This document shows, in pieces, positions 1-5,040 of a DNA stretch of 5,575 nucleotides. The position numbers were made by a program, and so were the translations under genes. The DNA lies in NCBI GenBank assembly GCA_023422005.1, contig JAEZSC010000177.1:1-5575 (forward strand), read 5' to 3'. How positions within the stretch are numbered: the first letter of the stretch is position 1; every line of letters starts with the position of its first letter. The stretch is from Bacillota bacterium. Lineage in GTDB: Bacteria; Bacillota; Clostridia; Christensenellales; UMGS416. The notes under the pieces were generated by a model, which saw only the letters and a program-made list of their open reading frames with translations, was not told the DNA's origin and made no database searches.

Positions 1-977
1 AGGTTTATCTCAAGCGCGAGGACCTCAACCACACCGGCTCCCACAAGATCAACAACGTGCTGGGGCAGGTGCTGCTGGCCAAGCGCATGGGCAAGACCCG
101 CGTGATCGCCGAGACCGGCGCGGGCCAGCATGGCGTGGCCACGGCCACTGCCGCGGCGCTCATGGGGCTGGAGTGCGAAATCTACATGGGCCGGGAGGAT
201 ACCGAGCGCCAGGCGCTCAACGTCTACCGCATGGAGCTGTTGGGAGCCACCGTACACCCGGTGGACAGCGGCACCCGCACCTTGAAGGACGCCGTCAACG
301 AGACCTTGCGGGAGTGGACCGCCCGCGTGGACGACACCCACTACGTGCTTGGCTCGGTCATGGGCCCGCACCCCTTCCCGACGATTGTGCGGGATTTCCA
401 GAGCGTCATCGGCCGGGAGGTGCGCGCGCAGCTCAAAGAGCGGGAGGGCCGGCTGCCCGACGCCCTGATCGCCTGCGTGGGCGGCGGCAGCAACGCCATG
501 GGCCTCTTCTATGAGTTCATCGGCGAACCATCGGTGCGGCTGATCGGCTGCGAGGCGGCGGGTGAGGGCGTGGAGACGCCGCGCAACGCCGCGACTGTAG
601 CGACAGGCCGTGTTGGCATCTTCCACGGCATGAAAAGCTACTTCTGCCAGGACGAATACGGCCAAATCGCGCCGGTGTATTCCATCTCCGCAGGGCTGGA
701 TTACCCCGGCATCGGCCCGGAGCACGCGAACCTCAAGGACACCGGCCGGGCCGAGTATGTGCCCGTGACCGATGCCGAGGCCGTGGATGCCTTTGGGTAC
801 CTCTCGCGCATGGAGGGCATCATCCCCGCCGTGGAGAGCGCCCATGCCGTAGCCTATGCCCGCAAGGTCGCTCTGGCCATGGGCAAGGATCAGATCATTG
901 TCATCAATTTAAGCGGTCGCGGCGACAAGGATGTGGCCGCCATCGCACGATACAAGGGGGTGGACCTGCATGAATAG
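1..977 (+). CDS. trpB: Tryptophan synthase beta subunit, 5' end cut by window edge
   Basis: Makes L-tryptophan from indole and L-serine with pyridoxal phosphate (PLP), in the cytoplasmic TrpA2B2 complex. The reading frame is open from base 3 and gives about 324 residues. Aligned from memory to Salmonella TrpB, roughly 72 N-terminal residues lie outside the window. Seen directly: the PLP-lysine motif HTGSHKINN with the Schiff-base lysine codon at 45-47; ETGAGQHG, whose Glu (111-113) matches the catalytic Glu109; the PLP phosphate loop GGGSNAMG (near 480-500); and the C-terminal INLSGRGDKD motif. The HTGSHKINNVLGQ and AGPHPFPTIVR-like segments fit the standard TrpB1 class that partners TrpA. 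An apparent start at base 57 (GTG) is internal to the conserved core and is not the true start. The stop overlaps the trpA start by 8 bases, suggesting translational coupling. Identification is firm. Confidence 0.97.
   Translation, partial: VYLKREDLNHTGSHKINNVLGQVLLAKRMGKTRVIAETGAGQHGVATATAAALMGLECEIYMGREDTERQALNVYRMELLGATVHPVDSGTRTLKDAVNETLREWTARVDDTHYVLGSVMGPHPFPTIVRDFQSVIGREVRAQLKEREGRLPDALIACVGGGSNAMGLFYEFIGEPSVRLIGCEAAGEGVETPRNAATVATGRVGIFHGMKSYFCQDEYGQIAPVYSISAGLDYPGIGPEHANLKDTGRAEYVPVTDAEAVDAFGYLSRMEGIIPAVESAHAVAYARKVALAMGKDQIIVINLSGRGDKDVAAIARYKGVDLHE
954..960 (+). promoter_or_regulatory. Ribosome binding site of trpA inside trpB
   Basis: AAGGGGG lies 9 bases before the ATG at 970 and inside the last codons of trpB. 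It decides the trpA start and supports coupled translation of the two subunits. Confidence 0.6.
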
Positions 978-1752
978 ACTGCAAGCGGCCTTCGCCCGCG
1001 GCAAGGCGTTTATCCCGTTTCTGACCGCCGGCGACCCGGACCTGGAGACCACCGAGCGGCTGGCGCTGGCGCTGGCCCAGGAGGGCGCGGACCTCATCGA
1101 GCTGGGCATACCCTTTTCCGACCCGGTGGCTGAGGGGCCGGTGATCCAAGCCGCCGACGTGCGGGCGCTGGCCGCCGGCACCACGACCGACGGCATCTTC
1201 GCGCTGGCCCGCCGCCTGCGGGGGCAAACCCAGGTGGCGCTGGCATTCATGACCTATGTCAACCCGGTGTTCGCCTACGGGGTGGAGCGGTTCCTGAGAA
1301 ACTGCGCTCAGGCCGGTGTGGACGCGCTGATCGTGCCGGACCTGCCCTTTGAGGAGCGCGGCGAGTTGCTGCCCTACTGTGAGGCCCACGGCGTGGCGCT
1401 GATCTCGCTGATCGCGCCGACGTCCCGCGAGCGCATCGGCGCCATCGCCGCCCAGGCCCAGGGCTTCGTGTATTGTGTATCCTCGCTGGGCGTCACCGGC
1501 GTGCGCAGCGCCATCACAGGAGACGTGGTGGGCATGGTGGCCGCGGTGAAGGCCGCCAGGGATATCCCCGTGGCCGTGGGCTTTGGCATCGCCACGCCGG
1601 AGCAGGCCGCGGCGGTGGCCCGTCATGCCGACGGCGCCATCGTGGGCAGCGCCATCGTGCGGTTGATCGGTGAGCATGGCAAAAACAGCGAGCAGCCGCT
1701 GCGGGCTTATGCCCAGGCCATGCGTCAGGCCATCGACGCCGCGGAGGCATAA
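970..1752 (+). CDS. trpA: Tryptophan synthase alpha subunit
   Basis: Cleaves indole-3-glycerol phosphate to indole and glyceraldehyde 3-phosphate; indole is channelled to TrpB. The protein is 260 residues, normal for this TIM-barrel family. Seen: FIPFLTAGDPD (residues 14-24); catalytic Glu44 (equivalent to Glu49 of Salmonella) in ELGIPFSDP; the loop-6-like segment APTSRERIG (149-157); GVTGVRS (174-180); and the phosphate-binding GFGIATPEQ and DGAIVGSAIV segments (204-230). The second catalytic acid, Asp60 in Salmonella, is Glu55 here (AEGPVIQ instead of ADGPxIQ); I recall this form from clostridial TrpA. The ATG at 970 was chosen over an in-frame GTG at 931 because it begins just before the conserved barrel and has AAGGGGG at 954-960, 9 bases upstream, inside trpB. 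It overlaps the trpB end and lies two bases before aroF. Confidence 0.97.
   Translation: MNRLQAAFARGKAFIPFLTAGDPDLETTERLALALAQEGADLIELGIPFSDPVAEGPVIQAADVRALAAGTTTDGIFALARRLRGQTQVALAFMTYVNPVFAYGVERFLRNCAQAGVDALIVPDLPFEERGELLPYCEAHGVALISLIAPTSRERIGAIAAQAQGFVYCVSSLGVTGVRSAITGDVVGMVAAVKAARDIPVAVGFGIATPEQAAAVARHADGAIVGSAIVRLIGEHGKNSEQPLRAYAQAMRQAIDAAEA
1743..1747 (+). promoter_or_regulatory. Ribosome binding site of aroF inside trpA
   Basis: GGAGG lies 7 bases before the ATG at 1755 and within the last codons of trpA. It fixes the aroF start and ties its translation to trpA. Confidence 0.75.
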
Positions 1753-1754
1753 GC

Positions 1755-2774
1755 ATGGTGTTCGTGCTCAAGGAAGGCGTGACCAAGCAGCAGATCGACC
1801 GTTTCATCGCGGGGTTCGAGGCCAGAGGCTTTTCCACGATCCTAAGCCACGGCACCGAGCACACCGTCGTGTGCCTGATCGGCAACACCGCCACCGTGGA
1901 TGTGGATAAGGTCGTGCAGACCAACCCCATCGTGAGCTACGGCAAGCGCGTGACCGAGCCCTATAAGGCCGTGAACCGCGCCGTGCACGCCGACGACACC
2001 ATCGTGGACGTGGCTGGCCGGCGCGTGGGCGCGGGGTTCTTCCATGTGATCGCCGGGCCGTGCTCGGTGGAGGGCGAGGAGCAGATACTGACCGTGGCCC
2101 ACGCGGTGAAATCCGCCGGGGCGAGCTTGCTGCGGGGCGGCGCCTTCAAACCCCGCACGTCGCCCTATTCCTTCAGCGGCCTCAAGGATGAGGGCATCCG
2201 CCTGCTGCTGGCCGCCAAGCGTGAGACCGGCCTGCCCATCGTCACCGAGATTTTAAGCGCCGCTCAGCTGCCGCTGTTTGAGGACGTGGACGTGATACAG
2301 ATCGGTGCGCGCAACATGCAGAACTTCGACCTGCTGCGGGAGGTGGGCAGCTTCGGCAAGCCAGTGCTGCTCAAGCGCGGCTTCTCCAACACGATAGAGG
2401 AATTCCTGATGAGCGCCGAGCACATCATGAGCCAGGGGAACACCCAGGTGATGCTGTGCGAGCGGGGCATCCGCACTTTTGAGACCGCCACCCGCAACAC
2501 GCTGGACCTGTCGGCGGTGCCGCTGCTGAAAGAGCGCAGCCACCTGCCGGTGCTGGTGGACCCCAGCCATGCCGCGGGCCTGAGCCGTCTGGTACCATCC
2601 TTGAGCCGCGCGGCCATCGCCTGCGGCGCCGACGCGCTGATGATAGAGGTGCACGACAACCCCGCCGAGGCCATGAGCGACGGCGCGCAGTCGCTGGACC
2701 TGGGGCAGTTCGAAGGGTTGATGAAGGATGTGCTGAGCCGGGCGGCCTTCGAGGGCAGGGATTGTGGTGACTGA
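1755..2774 (+). CDS. aroF: 3-deoxy-7-phosphoheptulonate (DAHP) synthase, type I-beta with N-terminal regulatory domain
   Basis: Condenses phosphoenolpyruvate with erythrose 4-phosphate, the committed step into the shikimate pathway. At 339 residues it is about the length of the Thermotoga maritima type I-beta enzyme. Residues 1-70 look like the ferredoxin-like regulatory domain (MVFVLKEGVTKQQI start, then a GNTATVDVDKV strand-helix part). The TIM barrel follows: IAGPCSVE with metal ligand Cys103; the PEP-binding KPRTSPYSF (132-140); IGARNMQN (183-190); LLKRGF (205-210); CERGIRTFE (235-243); DPSHAAG with His272; IEVH with Glu298; and SDGAQSL with Asp309. All four expected metal ligands are present. 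The regulatory domain suggests feedback inhibition by an aromatic end product. The operon position makes tryptophan a candidate, but in the Thermotoga enzyme tyrosine and phenylalanine are the effectors, so the ligand is open. The gene starts two bases after the trpA stop and is the last gene of the operon seen here. Confidence 0.95.
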   Translation: MVFVLKEGVTKQQIDRFIAGFEARGFSTILSHGTEHTVVCLIGNTATVDVDKVVQTNPIVSYGKRVTEPYKAVNRAVHADDTIVDVAGRRVGAGFFHVIAGPCSVEGEEQILTVAHAVKSAGASLLRGGAFKPRTSPYSFSGLKDEGIRLLLAAKRETGLPIVTEILSAAQLPLFEDVDVIQIGARNMQNFDLLREVGSFGKPVLLKRGFSNTIEEFLMSAEHIMSQGNTQVMLCERGIRTFETATRNTLDLSAVPLLKERSHLPVLVDPSHAAGLSRLVPSLSRAAIACGADALMIEVHDNPAEAMSDGAQSLDLGQFEGLMKDVLSRAAFEGRDCGD

Positions 2775-2800
2775 ATTAAGTCGTCGCTAAATATAGATAT

Positions 2801-2906
2801 GGGAGATCCTTCGCTGCGCTTAGGATGACAGATGAGCGGTCATCCAGTAGCTGTACTGCAGCACTCCCAACTGTCATTCTGAGGCCGCTGACGGCCGAAG
2901 AATCCC
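2801..2906. repeat. Repeat unit 1 (divergent)
   Basis: Left arm 2801-2830, spacer 2831-2870, right arm 2871-2906. The spacer is 40 bases against 25-26 in the other units and is unrelated to theirs. It adds two perfect small inverted repeats: GGATGAC/GTCATCC (2823-2829 with 2839-2845) and CAGTA/TACTG (2845-2849 with 2854-2858). The right arm has an inner hairpin GGCCG-CTGA-CGGCC at 2883-2896. Confidence 0.75.
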
Positions 2907-2969
2907 ACAGTAGAGGGCAGTCGTTGCGCGACATTGTGCGATGTTTCGACAACGCCATTCTTCTCAAGA

Positions 2970-3063
2970 GGGAGATTCCTCGCTGTGCTCGGAATGACAA
3001 CGCTGGGCCATCGTAGCACCCTTTCTGTCATTCAGAGGCTGCACAGCAGCCGAAGAATCTCCC
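2970..3063. repeat. Repeat unit 2
   Basis: This unit has the best-paired ends of the four: GGGAGATTC (2970-2978) with GAATCTCCC (3055-3063), and GAATGACA (2992-2999) with TGTCATTC (3026-3033). The 25-base spacer at 3000-3024 is identical to that of unit 3. The inner hairpin of the right arm is GGCTGC-ACA-GCAGCC at 3037-3051. Confidence 0.85.
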
Positions 3064-3125
3064 ACTGGAGAGGCAGTCGTTGCGCGACATTGTGCGATGT
3101 TTCGACATCGCCATTCTTCTCAAGA

Positions 3126-3219
3126 GGGAGATTCCTCGCTGTATTCGGAAAGACAACGCTGGGCCATCGTAGCACCCTTTCTGTCATTCAGAGGCTGCAT
3201 GGCAGCCGAAGAATCACCC
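3126..3219. repeat. Repeat unit 3, near copy of unit 2
   Basis: It is collinear with unit 2 at an offset of exactly 156 bases, with no insertion or deletion. The outer stem has one extra mismatch (GAATCACCC at 3211-3219), and the left arm reads GGAAAGACA instead of GGAATGACA. The inner hairpin is GGCTGC-ATG-GCAGCC at 3193-3207. Confidence 0.85.
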
Positions 3220-3282
3220 ATGAGTGAGGCAGTCGTTGCGCGACATCGTGCGATGTTCCGGCAACGTCTCCGTTGCTCATGA

Positions 3283-3376
3283 GGGAGTTTCCTCGCTGCG
3301 CTCGGAATGACAGCACTAAGTTATCACAACACACTTTTCTGTGATTCTGAGGCCGTTGACGGCCGAAGAATCCCCC
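3283..3376. repeat. Repeat unit 4
   Basis: Left arm 3283-3312, a 26-base spacer 3313-3338 with its own sequence, right arm 3339-3376. The inner hairpin is GGCCG-TTGA-CGGCC at 3351-3364, the same stem type as unit 1. It ends about 75 bases before the ribosome binding site of the polyphosphate kinase gene. Confidence 0.8.
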
Positions 3377-3450
3377 GAGAGCACGTCGTACTCTTTGGTA
3401 CAGAGAAGGGATTGCCCGCTCCCCGTCGAATAGCCTGACCATCCTGCCTT

Positions 3451-3457
3451 GGGGGGT
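3451..3457 (+). promoter_or_regulatory. Ribosome binding site of ppk2
   Basis: GGGGGGT with a 6-base gap to the ATG at 3464. It selects this ATG over the in-frame TTG at 3449, which would place the site inside the coding region. Confidence 0.6.
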
Positions 3458-3463
3458 AACCAA

Positions 3464-4324
3464 ATGGCCGAATGGGAAGACCTGCGCTTCGACGGCAGCC
3501 GCAAGGCGCGGCTGGATACGCTCAGGACCAATTACACCGGCGAGTACGCCAACAAGGAAGAGGCCGCCGCCCGCCTGAGAACCGTGCAGGAAGCGCTGAG
3601 CGAGGTCCACGACCGCCTGTATGCCCAAGGGCAGTGGGCGGTGCTGTTGATCCTGCAGGGCATGGATGCCTCGGGCAAGGATGGCGTCATCAAGCACGTC
3701 ATGGCTGGCCTGAACCCCCAGGGTACTGACATCTACAGCTTCAAAGCGCCCTCGGCCGAGGAGCACGCCCATGATTACCTGTGGCGGGTGCACAAATGTT
3801 TGCCCGAGCGTGGCAAGATCGGCGTGTTCAACCGCTCTTATTATGAGGAAGTTCTCGTGGTGCGGGTGCACAACCTGCTGGACGCCGAGCGCTTGCCCCA
3901 GCCGTGCCGCGAGGACATCTGGGTCAAGCGCTTCCGCCAAATCCGTCATTTTGAGCAATATCTATGGGAGAACGGCATCCTGCCGGTCAAGGTGTTTTTG
4001 CATGTGGGTCGCGAGGAGCAGGCCGAGCGTCTGCTGGACCGCATCGAAGACCGTGCTAAGAACTACAAGTTCAACGAGGCCGACCTGGAGGAGCGCAAGT
4101 ACTGGGATCAGTACCACAGCTGCTATGAGGACGCCATCAACGAGACCGCCGCCGCCTACGCGCCGTGGTATGTGGTGCCGGCGGACAAAAAGTGGTATGC
4201 CCGCCTGGCCGTGTCGGAGATCCTGCTGCGCACGCTCAAGGGTCTGGACCTGCGCTATCCCGAACTGGGCGAGGACAAGCGCTCGGTGCTCACGAGATAC
4301 CGCGATATGCTTTTAAAGGGTTAG
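3464..4324 (+). CDS. ppk2: PPK2-family polyphosphate kinase (polyphosphate:nucleotide phosphotransferase), class III-like
   Basis: Transfers phosphate from inorganic polyphosphate to nucleotides in the cytoplasm, regenerating ADP or ATP. The protein is 286 residues, the usual size for a one-domain PPK2. Seen: the Walker A segment LQGMDASGKDG (64-74, with GxxxxGK at 66-72) followed by IKHVMAGLNPQG (76-87); FKAPSAEE (93-100); the Walker B region IGVFNRSYYEEVLVVRVH (119-136); the lid-like RIEDRAKNYKF (193-203); and the C-terminal YAPWYVVPADKKWYAR (232-247). FNRSYYEEV, with Asn123 where class I enzymes usually have FDRS, favours class III, which I recall accepts both AMP and ADP. Class assignment is inferred; the family is firm. 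It appears to be a single-gene unit lying after the repeat array, and its stop codon overlaps that of the convergent downstream gene. No clear promoter was found in 3377-3450. Confidence 0.93.
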   Translation: MAEWEDLRFDGSRKARLDTLRTNYTGEYANKEEAAARLRTVQEALSEVHDRLYAQGQWAVLLILQGMDASGKDGVIKHVMAGLNPQGTDIYSFKAPSAEEHAHDYLWRVHKCLPERGKIGVFNRSYYEEVLVVRVHNLLDAERLPQPCREDIWVKRFRQIRHFEQYLWENGILPVKVFLHVGREEQAERLLDRIEDRAKNYKFNEADLEERKYWDQYHSCYEDAINETAAAYAPWYVVPADKKWYARLAVSEILLRTLKGLDLRYPELGEDKRSVLTRYRDMLLKG

Positions 4325-4512
4325 AATAACTTAGGAATGATCCCCGCCGACATCAAGAACACAACGGCGGCCACAACGGCCACGGCCACAAGCAGAAACT
4401 TGGCGATCTTGGCGACAACCTTGAAGGCAAGTATGGTCAGCACGATGGCGCCGGCGATCCATAACAGGTCGGCGGCGTTGAACTGGGCCAGGGTTTGCTG
4501 TGCTTGATCCAT
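4321..4512 (-). CDS. Small two-helix membrane protein of unknown function
   Basis: A 63-residue protein I do not recognise. After a polar N-terminus (MDQAQQTLAQFNAAD) come two hydrophobic stretches, about residues 16-30 (LLWIAGAIVLTILAF) and 39-58 (FLLVAVAVVAAVVFLMSAGI). They are joined by a basic KVVAKIAK segment and followed by a short tail ending PKLF, so an inner-membrane hairpin is likely. Coding status is supported by a full AGGAGG (4519-4524 on the + strand as CCTCCT) 6 bases before the ATG and by placement 27 bases after the upstream minus-strand gene, probably in one transcript. Its stop (TAA, 4321-4323) interlocks with the ppk2 stop (TAG, 4322-4324) on the other strand. No signal-peptidase site is evident. 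Function cannot be inferred. Confidence 0.75.
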   Translation of the reverse strand: MDQAQQTLAQFNAADLLWIAGAIVLTILAFKVVAKIAKFLLVAVAVVAAVVFLMSAGIIPKLF

Positions 4513-4518
4513 AAATAA

Positions 4519-4524
4519 CCTCCT
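4519..4524 (-). promoter_or_regulatory. Consensus ribosome binding site of the small membrane protein
   Basis: CCTCCT on the + strand reads AGGAGG on the minus strand, 6 bases before the ATG whose first base is 4512. This perfect site is the main evidence that the short frame is translated. Confidence 0.8.
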
Positions 4525-4539
4525 ACGTCGGTGCGTTTT

Positions 4540-4950
4540 TCATGTCCCGGCGTAGTCCCCCCGGGTGTAGGTGTGCGTGGTCGCAGCCACGATGTCGATG
4601 CGCTGGATGTGCAGCGGCGTGAAGCGGATGCGCACAAGACCGGTGACGCGGCTGGGATCGTCCCCCTCGGCAATGCACACGCAGTGCTCCGGGTGCGTAC
4701 CCAGCATTTCCCGTTTGACCATTATAAAGCCCATGTAGGCCTTCTCATTGGGCTGGGTGGCCCGCAGTTTGGCTGCGCGCTCCCGCAGAACCTGGGCCAC
4801 ACGCTCACGGCCGCGGTAATGGTAAAAGTTGTTCCAGCTTTCGTAAGCAGCCTGACGGCTCAGCCGGGCGATGATCGGTTCGAAATCACACCGGTTGTAG
4901 CAGCGGGCGAACAACTTTAGAACACGTTCTTCGGTCAGCGGAAACCACAT
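4540..4950 (-). CDS. NTF2/SnoaL-like small protein, function unknown
   Basis: A 136-residue protein from the ATG at 4950. The pattern suggests the cystatin-like NTF2/SnoaL fold: an N-terminal helix pair (TEERVLKLFARCYNRCDFEPIIARLS, about 6-31), an aromatic strand (AAYESWNNFYHYRG, 35-47), a helix (RERVAQVLRERAAKLRA, 48-64), then strands AYMGFIMVKREML (71-83), EHCVCIAEG (88-96), GLVRIRFTP (104-112) and IQRIDIVAA (115-123). Family length fits. It could be a ligand-binding or catalytic domain; no catalytic residues can be named. Start is uncertain: GTG codons at 4959 (AGGA 7 bases upstream) and 4962 are also possible, and an in-frame stop lies just beyond. It lies between recF and the small membrane gene, both on the same strand, with 27 bases to the latter. 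Confidence 0.75.
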   Translation of the reverse strand: MWFPLTEERVLKLFARCYNRCDFEPIIARLSRQAAYESWNNFYHYRGRERVAQVLRERAAKLRATQPNEKAYMGFIMVKREMLGTHPEHCVCIAEGDDPSRVTGLVRIRFTPLHIQRIDIVAATTHTYTRGDYAGT

Positions 4951-4962
4951 CGACCTCACCAC

Positions 4963-5040
4963 TATATCCTATTCCATGTCATGAAAGATTATCCTTTCGC
5001 ATAAGTTGTCGAATAAGAGCGTATGGATTTGTCATGCGGT
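4963..5040 (-). other. Short AT-richer gap between recF and the NTF2-like gene
   Basis: This gap is visibly richer in A and T than its neighbours. On the minus strand it holds GATAAT (4988-4993 on +), one base off a sigma-A -10 box, inside a small inverted repeat GAAAG/CTTTC. The best 17-base-spaced upstream hexamer (TTATTC) is a poor -35. A start site for the two small genes is possible but unproven. No U-tract terminator for recF is seen. Confidence 0.3.

Larger units (their letters stand above)
2801..3376. repeat. Intergenic array of four long stem-loop repeat units, about 156-base period
   Basis: The gene-free stretch 2775-3463 is mostly this array. Each unit has a left arm beginning GGGAG(A/T)TTCCTCGCTG and ending GGAATGACA or close to it, a 25-40 base spacer, and a right arm beginning CTGTCATTC and ending CGAAGAATC plus a C-run, so the ends of the arms are inverted repeats. 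The units are 2801-2906, 2970-3063, 3126-3219 and 3283-3376. The linkers between them all hold GGCAGTCGTTGCGCGACAT (starts 2916, 3072 and 3228, exactly 156 bases apart). The arms resemble a family of dispersed extragenic palindromes that I recall from many Clostridia and Chloroflexi, often mis-annotated as short ORFs. No transposase or reading frame of plausible composition lies inside. The 26 bases before the array (2775-2800) are AT-rich, and the bases after it (3377-3450) show nothing firm. Confidence 0.9.

Noticed and set aside
904..1677. 257-codon minus-strand frame opposite trpA
   Set aside because: It is an antisense shadow of a GC-rich gene. The + strand frame carries all TrpA motifs.
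2776..3282. Several overlapping short open frames on both strands in the repeat block
   Set aside because: They are made of repeat translation, with phrases such as SFRAQRGIS or RCARND that recur because the DNA recurs. None has a convincing ribosome site or domain.
2801..3376. CRISPR array
   Set aside because: The period is about 156 bases, the linkers and some spacers are themselves repeated, and the unit is a long inverted repeat. No cas gene is present.
2801..3376. Insertion sequence or full MITE with target duplication
   Set aside because: There is no transposase frame, no clear flanking target-site duplication and tandem arrangement, so a mobile-element call is not supported. A MITE origin of the single unit remains possible.
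3391..3402. GTAC...GTAC palindrome upstream of ppk2 as an operator
   Set aside because: GTAC is self-complementary and only four bases per arm, so it is too short to separate from chance.
3188..3958. 256-codon minus-strand frame running through ppk2 and the array
   Set aside because: It is the antisense shadow of ppk2 and extends into repeat sequence. Its histidine- and glutamine-rich text matches no family, while the + strand encodes a complete PPK2.
4344..4370. Inverted repeat CCGCCG/CGGCGG as a bidirectional terminator
   Set aside because: It has a 15-base loop and no T-run on either side, and it lies inside the small membrane protein gene, where alanine and valine codons in GC-rich DNA readily give such pairs.
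4988..4993. GATAAT as a firm promoter for the NTF2-like gene
   Set aside because: The -10 match is good, but no acceptable -35 hexamer lies at proper spacing, so it is recorded only as a weak possibility in the gap entry.
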